Source of the DNA: CAYFHQ01 sp964342805
Lineage (GTDB): Bacteria > Bacillota > Clostridia > Peptostreptococcales > Acidaminobacteraceae
Direction: 5' to 3'
Assembly (NCBI GenBank): GCA_964342805.1
Contig: CAYFHQ010000008.1
Span: 1-64,000 of the forward strand
DNA: 64,000 bases
The notes beneath the pieces were generated by a model that was not told the origin of the DNA, searched no databases, and worked only from the letters and a program-made list of their open reading frames with translations. Positions 35,290 to 45,000 of this stretch are shown here, piece by piece; within the stretch, counting starts at the first letter, position 1; each line of letters starts with the position of its first letter. Made by a program: the position numbers and the translations under genes.

Positions 35290-35985
35290 ATGAAACGACA
35301 TAGGGATCGAAAAGCAATTGAAAAAATCGTTAAGCAACATGGGTTAGACGCTTGGTTTTCAAAGGACATGGTGGCCCATATGGAGTGTTTCACCTACGAA
35401 AGAGGAGAACACGTCTTCCATGGTGGAGACCCCCTGACCCACTTTTACTTTTTCGTCAAGGGAAGTGCAAAGGTCTACACCCTCATGGAAAATGGCAAGT
35501 CCTACTCCCTTCGAATTTATCGACCCCTGGAGGTCCTTGGTGACGCTGAACTCAGCGGCCCCCGGATTGCAGAGTGTTATGTCCAGGTCATTGAACCCGT
35601 TACTTGTATTGGTGTACCCCTGGACGTGATTGACCAAGAGACCATGGATGACCCTGTCTTCCTGAAAAAGATCATCGGGTCCCTGGCTGACAAGCTCAAC
35701 CAAAACTCCCAGACCAGCTCCATTAACCTGCTCTACCCCCTGGAAAATCGACTGGCCAGTTATCTCATGGCCATCCGTCACCCAGACGACGTGGCCCGGA
35801 TCGTGGACACTTATGCTGACCTAGCCACCCTCCTGGGCACCTCTTATCGCCACTTGTCCAGGACCCTAACAGCCTTTGAAAACGAAGGACTTATCCGTAA
35901 GAGGGGGCGGTCTATCTTCCTCCTGCGTCCAGACATCCTCCTGGAGAGAGCCTCCGACAACTACCATTCAGAGGGCACCCACTAG
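35290..35985 (+). CDS. Crp/Fnr-family transcriptional regulator (YeiL-like)
   Basis: 231 residues. An N-terminal cyclic-nucleotide-like beta-roll (FTYERGEHVFHGGDPLTHFYFFVKGSAKVY) is followed by a dimer helix and a C-terminal winged helix with recognition sequence LLGTSYRHLSRTLTAFENEGLI. No FNR-type cysteine cluster is visible. The pattern resembles YeiL-type regulators. The start ATG at 35290 has GGGGAGG; the frame upstream to 35236 lacks support. It may control the divergent acetyltransferase-radical SAM pair 113 bases away. The stop overlaps the convergent flavoprotein gene by four bases. Confidence 0.87.
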   Translation: MKRHRDRKAIEKIVKQHGLDAWFSKDMVAHMECFTYERGEHVFHGGDPLTHFYFFVKGSAKVYTLMENGKSYSLRIYRPLEVLGDAELSGPRIAECYVQVIEPVTCIGVPLDVIDQETMDDPVFLKKIIGSLADKLNQNSQTSSINLLYPLENRLASYLMAIRHPDDVARIVDTYADLATLLGTSYRHLSRTLTAFENEGLIRKRGRSIFLLRPDILLERASDNYHSEGTH

Positions 35986-37181
35986 GAAGTTGCCTTCTGG
36001 ATCATTTCACCTGCCAGTTGTCCACTGGACCAGGCCCATTGAATGTTATAGCCACCGGTGTCTCCGTCGATATCCAGGACCTCACCGGCAAAGTATAGGC
36101 CCTCCACCAAACGGGAGGCCATGGTTTTCCCATTGACTTCAGCCAGGGAAACGCCGCCTGCAGTCGCCATGGCGGACTTGAGGGCACCCAGGGCTGCAAT
36201 TTCCACAGGAAAGGCCCCCACTGCTTCTTGCAGTTTTTTTCGTGTGTCCTTTTTCAATTCTGCACAGGTGGTTCCCTTGGCAACCTGGGCCCACTGACAG
36301 AGGACGCCTGCCATACGCTTGGCCAAAAACTGGGCCAGGACGGTTTCCACTTGCTTCTTGCCCCCAGCTAAGAGGGCCTTCTCCATGGCCAGCCACTGGT
36401 TGCTCCAGACAATCCGTAAATGGTCTCCAGCCTGCAAGTCCCTGGCATGATTGATTATGCCCGGTCCACTAAAGCCCTTGTGGGTGACTAAAATGTCCCC
36501 GCCGCACTTTCCAACCACTTGACCCCTTCTGTGAATTTCATAGGTACATCCCGTAAAACTCAAACCACTCAGGTCCCTTAGGACATGGTCAGTCACATAA
36601 ACAGGTGACAAAGACGGCCGAAGGGGGACAATGGCGTGGCCAAGATTTTCGGCAAGACCGCATCCCGACCCGTCGGACCCCGTCATGGGGTAAGATGCGC
36701 CCCCTGCTGCCAATACCACGTACCTGGACGAATATGCCCCTACCGAGGTGACCACCCGAAAGCCCTCGGGTGTTTTTTTGATTTCTTTGACTTTTTCATT
36801 ATAGGAAACCTGGGTTCCAGGTGCTTTTAGGAGGCCAAAGAAGGCCGTCAGCACGTCGCCTGCCTCCAGGCTCTTGGGAAAGACTTTCCCGTCCTCCCTA
36901 GCAAAGGTCTCCACCCCCACAAGGCTCAATTGATGACGGAGCATTTTAGGTGGAAACTTACTCAAGGCCGTGCGGACGAACCGCGTCCCCTGGCCGTAAT
37001 GGTCATAAAAGTCCTTGGGGTAGCCCTCATGGGTGACATTGCATTGGCCGCCACCGGACAGGAGGAGTTTCTTGCCAGCGCTGGCCTGGCCTTCCAAGAC
37101 CAAGACCCTGAGTCCCTTTAGTGCCGCTGCGGCGGCAAGGCCTGCTGGGCCCGCCCCTATAACGATTACATCTATATTCAT
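35982..37181 (-). CDS. HI0933/YhiN-family FAD-dependent oxidoreductase
   Basis: 399 residues. The N-terminal dinucleotide fold GAGPAGLAAAAAL and the family motif GKKLLLSGGGQCNVTHE are unmistakable, and the C-terminal GGVSLAEVNGKTMASRLVEGLYFAGEVLDIDGDTGGYNIQ segment is also typical. Family members bind FAD; the physiological substrate is unsettled (a relative, BaiN, acts in bile acid reduction). It is convergent with the Crp/Fnr gene. Confidence 0.9.
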   Translation of the reverse strand: MNIDVIVIGAGPAGLAAAAALKGLRVLVLEGQASAGKKLLLSGGGQCNVTHEGYPKDFYDHYGQGTRFVRTALSKFPPKMLRHQLSLVGVETFAREDGKVFPKSLEAGDVLTAFFGLLKAPGTQVSYNEKVKEIKKTPEGFRVVTSVGAYSSRYVVLAAGGASYPMTGSDGSGCGLAENLGHAIVPLRPSLSPVYVTDHVLRDLSGLSFTGCTYEIHRRGQVVGKCGGDILVTHKGFSGPGIINHARDLQAGDHLRIVWSNQWLAMEKALLAGGKKQVETVLAQFLAKRMAGVLCQWAQVAKGTTCAELKKDTRKKLQEAVGAFPVEIAALGALKSAMATAGGVSLAEVNGKTMASRLVEGLYFAGEVLDIDGDTGGYNIQWAWSSGQLAGEMIQKATS

Positions 37182-37308
37182 AAAGTATCCTTTTCTTCAT
37201 CCTTACTCAAATTCAAGACGATATCTTGTCCCGCTAGGCCACATTGCCATAAACCGTGGGCCTGCTTGTTTTCCCATTGTATCAGACTTGGCCCCCTTAC
37301 AGAACAAT

Positions 37309-37352
37309 ATAAAACCCCGCCAGTATGATGGGATCATACTAGTGGGGCTAGA
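37309..37352 (-). terminator. Intrinsic terminator after the REC protein gene
   Basis: Read leftward, CCCCACTAGTATGAT pairs with ATCATACTGGCGGGG, followed by TTTTATATT. The remaining bases up to 37182 show no gene. Confidence 0.75.
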
Positions 37353-37365
37353 TCACAATTTTCCA

Positions 37366-38172
37366 CTAAACGTTCATTTTCTGCTCCATGGTCATCAGGA
37401 TCTCGTCCCTGGTAAGGCCATCGTTGGGGAAGGTCACATACTCGTTGACCAATTGGGTGTCTTGAAGCTCGATCTCCTGGCCTGCCAGCATCCTGGAAAT
37501 ACTCTGCAGCTTACTTTCCACGATGGTTTTTCCCTCGGGTCCGCAGAAGGGCAGAATGCTGATGAAACTATTGGGACCATAGGACATCATGACGTCGGTT
37601 TCCCAATAGGCATTTTCAAAACTCTGTAAGAGGTTTGCATTCAACTGGACATTGGCCGGCGCACTCCCCGCCTTATTCATAAAGGTGGAAAAACACAGGG
37701 TCAGGGAATACTGGCCCTTCTGGGCCTTTCGGATTTCACCTGCAATGAAGTGGTGGATGTCCATGGAGATCATTTGGTCATGGGTGGTATTAATGACTTG
37801 TTTGGCTGGGGTTTCCAAGTGCTTTCGAATCCGCTCAATCAGGTCATTGTCTTCTGTGGACTTAAGGATAAAATCTGACGCCCCAATACGGACGGCTGTG
37901 ACAAAGGCCCTACGGGAAGAGTAGGACGTGTAAAAAACCAGGGGTACAGACTTGTGGGTCTGCTTGAACTGCTTAAAATTCTCCACATCCGGTGGATTAT
38001 CAAAGTTCAAGTCTGCCATGATCAAGTTTGTATCAAAACTCTCGTCATCAACTAGGGTCAGTAGTTGCATCATATTGGTGGCTTCATGGATCCGGATGTC
38101 TGCATGGTTTAATATCCCCCGGAGCCGGTTTCGTATATAGGATTTGTCGTCATATACAACTATATGGAACAT
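37366..38172 (-). CDS. Response regulator with a degenerate GGDEF-like output domain
   Basis: 268 residues. The receiver domain (1-~118) keeps the acidic pair D8/D9, phosphoacceptor D54, T82 and K104. The C-terminal ~140 residues follow the GGDEF fold pattern (TDVMMSYGPNSFISILPF...VNEYVTFPNDG), but the signature loop is YGPNSF (198-203) instead of GG[DE]EF. Cyclase activity is therefore very unlikely. It may be a protein- or nucleotide-binding output. The GGAGG site supports the ATG. No kinase is adjacent. It is divergent from the calcium-loop protein gene. Confidence 0.75.
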   Translation of the reverse strand: MFHIVVYDDKSYIRNRLRGILNHADIRIHEATNMMQLLTLVDDESFDTNLIMADLNFDNPPDVENFKQFKQTHKSVPLVFYTSYSSRRAFVTAVRIGASDFILKSTEDNDLIERIRKHLETPAKQVINTTHDQMISMDIHHFIAGEIRKAQKGQYSLTLCFSTFMNKAGSAPANVQLNANLLQSFENAYWETDVMMSYGPNSFISILPFCGPEGKTIVESKLQSISRMLAGQEIELQDTQLVNEYVTFPNDGLTRDEILMTMEQKMNV

Positions 38173-38306
38173 GGCAACCTCCTTAATCCATCAATACCCA
38201 CCTTAAGTCTCATATAAAACAGCCTTTTGACTGATAAAGAAACTGAAAATTCTGCCGATAGAATCATCATAGGCACTGGAAACGTTTGACAAAAGGAGGT
38301 GTCGAC

Positions 38307-39422
38307 GTGCGTATCCAGCAATCACAAGTATCCATGCAAGCGGTGTCTCAACATGTTCGCAGGGAAGCGATCACCGAGTCACTCAAGATCCAAGTACGAA
38401 CCATTGGCCATGGTGATGTGATGCGTCTGTCTCCAGAAGGACAACAAGCTTTGGAGGACCAAATTGAAGCAGCAAGAATTGAAGAAGAAGAAGACCCCCT
38501 AGACCAACTACTCAATCAGGAAGACTATCAAAAGCTCAAGCTTCTGGAACGACTACTCACATGGCTCACGGGCAAAGACTTTAAGTTCAGCGTTATGGCG
38601 CTGAGGGACCTGCGTCAGCAGGAGGAAGAAACGGTTGGCAAGGTGGAGGAAAACCTACTTCGCCTGGCACGACGGTTAAAGGAGGGCGCTACAGACGACG
38701 ATGACAAGTCTCCGGCAGTCCGCCAAGCACCACGAATTATTGGGAGCAGGCCCATTCGAGCCTTCTCCGTCCACTATGAAAGGACCCATACTGTGGAGGA
38801 ATCCGAGTCCTTATCCTTCCAGAGTAAGGGCCAGGTAACCACAGAGGATGGCAGGGCCATTGACTTTGAGGTCAACCTGCACATGGCCAGGGAAAGGTCC
38901 ATGACCGAGTCCATGTCCTACCGCCTAAGCGACCTTGTGGACCCCTTGATCTTCCACTTCGACGGGCCAGTCTCTGAGCTCAGCGACAAGAAGATCCAGC
39001 TGGACCTGACCTTGGATGGTCAGCCAGAAAGTTTCCACGTTCCCTTGAAAGGGTCTGGTTTCTTAGTGATGGACCGCAATGGCAATGGCAAGGTGGATGA
39101 CGGCACCGAACTCTTTGGCCCAACCACGGGCAAGGGGTTTGAGGAGCTGGCCGAACTGGACGACGATGGCAACGGTTGGATTGACGAAAATGACGCCAGT
39201 TTCACCAGTCTTAAGGTATGGACCTTTGACGAAGAGGGAAATGGCACCCTGACAGGCCTCCTGGACAAGGACGTTGGGGCCATATTCGTTGGGGCTGTTC
39301 ACACCAACTTCACCATGGAGGACGACCAAAGACGTGTAGCCGGTGTTATGAAAGGGGCAGGAACCTACCTGAAAGAAAGCGGTGGAGCAGGAATTATTCA
39401 CGAAGTTGACTTGAAGGTTTGA
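38307..39422 (+). CDS. Protein with EF-hand-like calcium loops, no signal peptide
   Basis: 371 residues from a GTG start with an excellent AAGGAGG seven bases away; the TTG at 38286 precedes that site and is rejected. The N-terminal ~145 residues are charged and helical. A beta-rich middle follows, then loops DRNGNGKVDDG (256-266) and DDDGNGWIDENDA (285-297), and a weaker third, DEEGNGTLTG. The surrounding TELFGPTTGKGFEELAELD...LKVW is a recurrent bacterial calcium-loop module often seen in large secreted proteins. No export signal is visible. Function is unknown. An intrinsic terminator follows, before the ATPase gene. Confidence 0.75.
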   Translation: MRIQQSQVSMQAVSQHVRREAITESLKIQVRTIGHGDVMRLSPEGQQALEDQIEAARIEEEEDPLDQLLNQEDYQKLKLLERLLTWLTGKDFKFSVMALRDLRQQEEETVGKVEENLLRLARRLKEGATDDDDKSPAVRQAPRIIGSRPIRAFSVHYERTHTVEESESLSFQSKGQVTTEDGRAIDFEVNLHMARERSMTESMSYRLSDLVDPLIFHFDGPVSELSDKKIQLDLTLDGQPESFHVPLKGSGFLVMDRNGNGKVDDGTELFGPTTGKGFEELAELDDDGNGWIDENDASFTSLKVWTFDEEGNGTLTGLLDKDVGAIFVGAVHTNFTMEDDQRRVAGVMKGAGTYLKESGGAGIIHEVDLKV

Positions 39423-39455
39423 AAGCTGTCAGCCTTTTCAGTAAAATAAGAGATA

Positions 39456-39483
39456 AGGGAGCGAGTCTTCTCGCTCCTTTTTT
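39456..39483 (+). terminator. Intrinsic terminator between the calcium-loop protein and the ATPase gene
   Basis: A perfect GGAGCGAG/CTCGCTCC stem has a four-base loop and six T residues. Only 40 bases remain before the ATPase start codon. Confidence 0.85.
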
Positions 39484-39523
39484 GTTGGGAAACCCACTGT
39501 CCTGTCAAAGGAGTCACCACCTT

Positions 39524-40765
39524 ATGTCATCAGACAAGCGTAAATGGATTCATGCTTACAAAAATGGCGTTGCACCGTCTCACGTCCCGCCCCGATTGTG
39601 TGTGGGCAGACATCATGAAGTTGAGGCCATCCGAGCAGGCTTGGCAGCTACCAAAACCGGTAGCGGGTCTGTTCGTTGGATCTGTGGTGCCTATGGTACA
39701 GGAAAGACCTTTTTACTGAACGTCCTACGGGACGTCGCCCTAGAAGAAGACTTTGTTGTTGCCACCCTCCGGGTGGACCGGTCCTTCCGGCTCAACAACC
39801 TGGAACAACTCTACTATCAAATTATGCACAACCTCCATGTGAAGACGGTCCAGGACCGCAAGTGCTCCTTCGACGACCTCTTCAATATTTGGATTGAAAA
39901 CCTGCAAAATAGCCCCATGAAGTCCCAAGCTTCTGCGGAAATCAGCAAGGTAATCAATGAACTCAACCATTACCACAATGCCTTTTCCCGGGCCTTTTTG
40001 TCTTATATCCGGGCACGTATTGGAGAAGACCGCAGCGCCAGCGACGTCATAGGTGCCTGGCTTAGCGGCGAAAAGAACATACCCGCCCATGTAAAAAAGC
40101 AGTTTGACATGATCGGCCAAGTGGACCGGGTCAATATGCTGGACTTTATGCGGGCCTTTTCCCGTCTTGTGGTTCTTCTTGGCTACAGCGGCCTGGCCAT
40201 TTTTGTGGACGAAATGGATGTCATGCTCACCGAGCGTAAGGACATTCGCATGAGTGGTTATACCAATATACGGGAGCTCATAGACATGACGGCAACAGGG
40301 GAACTGGAAAACACCTTTTTTGTCATGTCGGCCACACCGGACGTCCTCACCGACGAAGAAAGGGGCTTCCCCACCTACCAAGCCCTGTCCCAAAGACTGG
40401 GCCAGGCCATGGACCCCGGCCGTAGCTCCATGGGAGACCTCAAGCAGCCGGTCCTCCACCTGAAACCCCTGGGCATTGACGCCTTCGGAGACTTCACCCA
40501 CGCCTTTGTGGAAGAGTACCGCCAGGCCTTTCCCCTGCAACTGAGAATTACACCTGAGTCCTTGAAAAACTGGGTCCTCCTGACCTACCACAAGGAGGGG
40601 GTCGACTTGACCACCCTGACCATCCGGTCTTTCTCCACCAAGCTCCTGGAGATCCTCGATATTATTCAACAAAATCCTGACAACAATATCTTTAGGTCGG
40701 AACTCTACGCCTATCCAGGTCCAGGGGGCATGGTCTTTAAGAGCAAGCCCATAGCCAGCTCATAA
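39524..40765 (+). CDS. Orphan BrxD-like ATPase (DUF2791 family)
   Basis: 413 residues. Walker A is GAYGTGKT (55-62) and Walker B LAIFVDEMD (224-232); a sensor-like SATPD follows. The opening PRLCVGRHHEVEAIRAGL and the whole layout match the DUF2791 ATPases, which include BrxD of BREX phage-defence loci. No BREX methylase, PglZ, BrxC or BrxL gene is nearby, so it acts alone or with an unrelated partner such as the preceding calcium-loop protein. The ATG at 39524 has AAAGGAG ten bases upstream. An upstream frame to 39419 crosses a terminator and is rejected. Confidence 0.75.
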   Translation: MSSDKRKWIHAYKNGVAPSHVPPRLCVGRHHEVEAIRAGLAATKTGSGSVRWICGAYGTGKTFLLNVLRDVALEEDFVVATLRVDRSFRLNNLEQLYYQIMHNLHVKTVQDRKCSFDDLFNIWIENLQNSPMKSQASAEISKVINELNHYHNAFSRAFLSYIRARIGEDRSASDVIGAWLSGEKNIPAHVKKQFDMIGQVDRVNMLDFMRAFSRLVVLLGYSGLAIFVDEMDVMLTERKDIRMSGYTNIRELIDMTATGELENTFFVMSATPDVLTDEERGFPTYQALSQRLGQAMDPGRSSMGDLKQPVLHLKPLGIDAFGDFTHAFVEEYRQAFPLQLRITPESLKNWVLLTYHKEGVDLTTLTIRSFSTKLLEILDIIQQNPDNNIFRSELYAYPGPGGMVFKSKPIASS

Positions 40766-40788
40766 AACGATACCTTGCGAAATCAAAT

Positions 40789-40838
40789 AAAAGCAGTGTC
40801 TTAGAAGGATTTTCCCTTCCAAGGACACTGCTTTTTAT
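40789..40838 (+). terminator. Intrinsic terminator after the DUF2791 ATPase gene
   Basis: The stem AAGCAGTGTCTTAGAAGG with CCTTCCAAGGACACTGCTT is followed by TTT. Confidence 0.85.
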
Positions 40839-40915
40839 GTTGGCCGTTTGAAAGTGTCTTGACCCCATAGGTCTACTGGGATAGCCCAATGGGCTTGTGG
40901 TCTATATCCTTAGGA

Positions 40916-41647
40916 TCACTCCACCTTGCCCAAATGGTCTAATATCAACTTGGGTTTGTTTGTGATCACACTGGTTACCCCCAATTGTGCAAGTCCCTTG
41001 GCCACTTGGGGATCGTCCACGGTATACACATGTATATCTATACCAATTTCCTGGGCCCGCTTAACCCAGACAGGGTGAACGGCCTGCCAGTATGGATGCA
41101 GGGACGTGGCCCCCACCATTTTGGCGTACTCCCAAGGCCTATACAACAAGGAGTAAAATAGAATACCTGCCTTGGCCCGGGGTTCCACCCGTACCAATCG
41201 ATTAATCAAGTAATGGTCAAAGGAAGAAAACAAGACCTTGTCCAGCATGTCACAGCCAATGACCTCCCGGAGGACGGCTGTTTCATATTCAGGGTCAATC
41301 TGCTTGCCGGACTTGAGTTCCACATTGATCAGGTGGTCCTTGTGGTCCAGGAGCATGAGGGCTTCTGACAGTCGCATGATCCTTTGGCCTTCAAATTCTG
41401 GCCCAAACCAGGCACCCGCGTCCAGGTGGGCCAGTTCCCGCCACTGGAGGTCAGCTATGGCACCCTGACCATTGGTCGTCCGGTCCAGGGTGGGATCGTG
41501 AATGACAACGGGTATGCCGTCCCGGGTCAGGTGGACATCCAGTTCAGTTCCCTGGGCGCCCGCATCTAAACCACTTAAAAAGGCCGCTTTGGTGTTTTCT
41601 GGTGCTTGTGATGAGTTACCACGATGGGCAATGACTTTCGTGCTCAT
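40916..41647 (-). CDS. Glycerophosphodiester phosphodiesterase
   Basis: A 243-residue cytosolic GDPD, without a signal peptide, that hydrolyses glycerophosphodiesters to glycerol-3-phosphate and alcohol. Catalytic motifs are intact: AHRGNSSQAPENT, GTELDVHLTRDGIPVVIHDPTLDRTT and NVELKSG. The C-terminal VYTVDDP motif is present too. The ATG at 41645-41647 has GGAG seven bases away; the 41668 frame start is rejected. It is 33 bases downstream of the cheY-like gene and may be co-transcribed, although no functional link is obvious. Confidence 0.93.
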   Translation of the reverse strand: MSTKVIAHRGNSSQAPENTKAAFLSGLDAGAQGTELDVHLTRDGIPVVIHDPTLDRTTNGQGAIADLQWRELAHLDAGAWFGPEFEGQRIMRLSEALMLLDHKDHLINVELKSGKQIDPEYETAVLREVIGCDMLDKVLFSSFDHYLINRLVRVEPRAKAGILFYSLLYRPWEYAKMVGATSLHPYWQAVHPVWVKRAQEIGIDIHVYTVDDPQVAKGLAQLGVTSVITNKPKLILDHLGKVE

Positions 41648-41680
41648 GGGGGTCTCCAATTTCGTCAATGTCTAGTAGGA

Positions 41681-42043
41681 TTATTCGTTCATGACCAGGC
41701 GAATGATGTCCTGGACGGTTTTTTCGTCGAAGGGTTTGATAATGTAGTGCTTGGCACCGGACTCCAAGGCTTCAAAGACCAATTTCTTTTGGTCAATGGC
41801 AGAAATCATGATCACCTTGGCGTCGGGAAAGTGGTGGATAATCTTTCGCAGGGAAGCCACCCCATCCATGATGGGCATGGTAATGTCCATAGTCACCACG
41901 TCTGGTTGGTGGAGCTTGTATTCGTTGAATGCCTGGATCCCGTTGGAAGCTTCCGAAACCACCTCGTGTCCACTTTTTTTCAGTAGTCGTTTTAATGTTT
42001 TTCGTATGACAACCGAGTCGTCAGCGATTAAAATGCTCGCCAT
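41681..42043 (-). CDS. CheY-like single-domain response regulator
   Basis: 120 residues, receiver only. D8/D9 form the acidic pocket, D53 (TMDITMPIMDG) is the phosphoacceptor, SAIDQ holds the switch Ser/Thr, and the conserved lysine is in IIKPFDE. It begins nine bases after the CheA-type hybrid kinase stop, with GGAGG. It is therefore the natural phosphotransfer partner of that kinase, with the kinase's CheX domain a possible phosphatase. Confidence 0.93.
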   Translation of the reverse strand: MASILIADDSVVIRKTLKRLLKKSGHEVVSEASNGIQAFNEYKLHQPDVVTMDITMPIMDGVASLRKIIHHFPDAKVIMISAIDQKKLVFEALESGAKHYIIKPFDEKTVQDIIRLVMNE

Positions 42044-42052
42044 TATAGCCTC

Positions 42053-45000
42053 CTATTCAACACCCTTCATTATGAGACTGGCCGTGTAGCGATAGCCATT
42101 CTTTTCAAAACCGAAACGATGTATTTCATAATCCGTAAACTGCATTTCTGCTTGGTCATGGGAGATGACCAAGGGTGTGTCCATGCGGAAGGCCAGTTTC
42201 AGGTCTGGCAACTGCCGTAAGACATTTCCAATGAGGAAATTGGCTGCTTCACCCACAAGGTCGTTAATCAACATGCCCTCGTCCTCGTCTTCTTCCGGCT
42301 CCAGTCCCAGGTGTTTGAGAGACTGGGTGGCAAAGGCGTGGTTGACCGACAAGATCAGGGTCCCGTCTAAGATACCTCGGATTTGGATAATGGCCGAGAT
42401 ATCCATCAACTGCACCGGCTCATTTTGAGTGGTCTCCATACTGAAATCCCGGATGTCCACTTCAAGGTCTGTAAAGTGCTCGATCTGCCGAACGGCTACT
42501 TCCATCATTTCCTTCATGACACTCTGGATGGGTAGGGATACCACACGCTCAGCGTCAATTAGGGGCAGAGTAAAGCGGAACTGGGTCCCCTTCCCTTGTT
42601 TGGAGGTGACCACTACCTGGCCATGGATCCGTTCCAACTCCGTCTTCACAGCTGAAAGCCCCATGCCTCGACCCGATAATTCACCCACCATGGTCTTGGT
42701 GGAGAAGCCCGGTTCAAATACCACGTCCAGGACCTTTTCATCGGAAAGTTCGATGGCTTCATGGAAGGACATACGGCCTGTGCGGAAGAGAAAATCGCGC
42801 AGATTATTGATGTCTATACCCTTTCCATCGTCCTCAATAACCAAGTAAATTTCCCTTTCACTACGACTGATTCTACACGTAATTTCTCCGTTTTCCCCCT
42901 TGTCCTTGGCCTGCCTTTCGTCATCATACTCAATGCCATGGTCTACCATGTTCCGAAATACATGGACCAAAGACTTGGTGAACTTGCTGTAGTAGTCCGT
43001 GTCTACTAAGAAGTCGTCCCCTTCAATTTTTATGTAATTAATAGACTTTTGAGTCTTTTCCGCCAGCTTGGACACATAGTCTGGGAACTGGTGGAGCAGG
43101 GACTTAAAGGACCGGAAACGAACCGCCCGCAACTGCTGGAGAAGGTTTTGATTCTGTTCCGAGTAGCCCATTTGCTGAATACTGTCTTCGATATCAAGAA
43201 GAATCTTCTTGGATATGGTCACGTCATTTTTATGCTGGAGGTAAGAATCCCCCAGTTTCTTTCGGACAATGGCCAGGTCCTTGTCTGGGAACCGGTCAAT
43301 CCGGTAACCCACCATGATATTGCGGAAGCTGTCCCGGTCAATGGCCTCAATGTTTTCTTTAATCTCCATGATCTCCGTTTCCAGGGAATGGAGTAGGTTG
43401 ACGGTTCGCTGCATATCATATTGGGCAAAAGACCCCTTAAAGGTATGGATCTGCCGGAGAACTTCAAAGATCAACTCCTCCAGATTCATGCTGGAGTCCA
43501 TGAGTTCAATCATGCCAATGCTACAGAAGGTTTGGTAGTCCTCCAGGAGCTCCGTAAAGTCCCTGATCTGGACCACGATGTTAACGATCATATTCAAGTT
43601 ACTCTGGTCCAGCTTGGCCTGGTCTTCCAGTTGCTTGGCGTCGGTAATATCCGTTAGGGTCATGACCATCCGTTTGGATGCGCCCTCCCCCACCAACCGG
43701 TAGGAGGCCCGAAGGAAACGGTTGTTCCGATAAATGTCTTGTGGTAACAAGGTCATATAGAGGTCTGCCTGGGACCGAATGGTTGACCCCATGATTTTCT
43801 GGGCTATGGTCTCAAAGAACAGGCGCTGTTCCAAGTCTGTCCCGTAGAGGACGGTACTAATCTTTTTACCACTTAGGTCATTCTCCAGGAGAATCTGACA
43901 GGCAACAGAGTACTGGTCACCAATGATAAAGCTCTCGTCAAAGCTGAGAAAACCCTGACCTACACTGTCCATGAGGACCTTGATTTCCTCTGAGTATTTT
44001 TCCAGTTGATAAACGGCTTCTTCCAACTCCTCTGTCCGCTTGTCCACGGTTTCTTCCAGCTGGGCGTTCATGTCTTCCAGCTGGGCCAAGACAGAGGTGT
44101 TCTCTAAGGCCAGGACCTTGGCATCACTGATGGCCTTGTTATAGCGGGTGGACAGGTAGTAGGACTGGATCACCGTAAAGGCTAAGAGGCCAATACTCAA
44201 GTACAACTCTTGCTCAATAAAGTTAAATTGATAAAGGATATCCATGGAAAACACGACCACCAAGAGAACAAACCCGGTGAGTACTATCCGTGTTTTGGGA
44301 TTCTTATTCTTCAAATCAATCAATAAGGAGGTGAAGACTTTTGAAATGACGATCATGGCATAGAGGATAAAGGGATAGATCAGTACCATGTTCCATTCCA
44401 CTTCCACCAGGATCACGATCACTGCAACCAGCATGGTCACAATCCGGTTGATCCGGATCATTTGCTGGTCCACATAATCTGGCATGATGGCGTGTATAAA
44501 GGCCAAGGCTGCTGGGATCATCATATACATGGACCAAAAACTCAATTTGACACTGAGGTCTAAACTGAGGTTTTGGAAAACGATCATGAGCATGTTGTCA
44601 CCAATGTTCATTACCCGAAGGGCAATAATGAGGCACATGATCCCAAAATAGAAGGACCCTCGGTTGCTGGACCGGAGATTGCCACTGGTAAAGTAAAAGT
44701 TAAAATGATAAAGGGCCATGATGACCACGGCACCCACCATGATAAATTGAATGGCTAGACGGCTAATGGTTTCGATTTGAAGTTGTTCAAGAGAACCAAT
44801 TTTCATACCGGATGTAGCTTCTGCCCCTACATAGTGTCTAGAAAAATGGACAATGATGTCCAGCTCGTTGGAGTCCACAGCAAAAACGCCGATCCTGGGG
44901 CCAATATTGGTTTGACCGCGGGCTGGGATCAGCTTTACGTCCCCACCGTCTATGACTTTTTTGCCATTGACGTAAACGACATAGTCCTCCCGAAAGGCAC

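Noticed and set aside
39524..40765. A complete BREX phage-defence system around the DUF2791 ATPase
   Set aside because: No methyltransferase, PglZ-type phosphatase, BrxC, BrxL or helicase partner occurs nearby. The flanking genes are a calcium-loop protein and a glycerophosphodiesterase.
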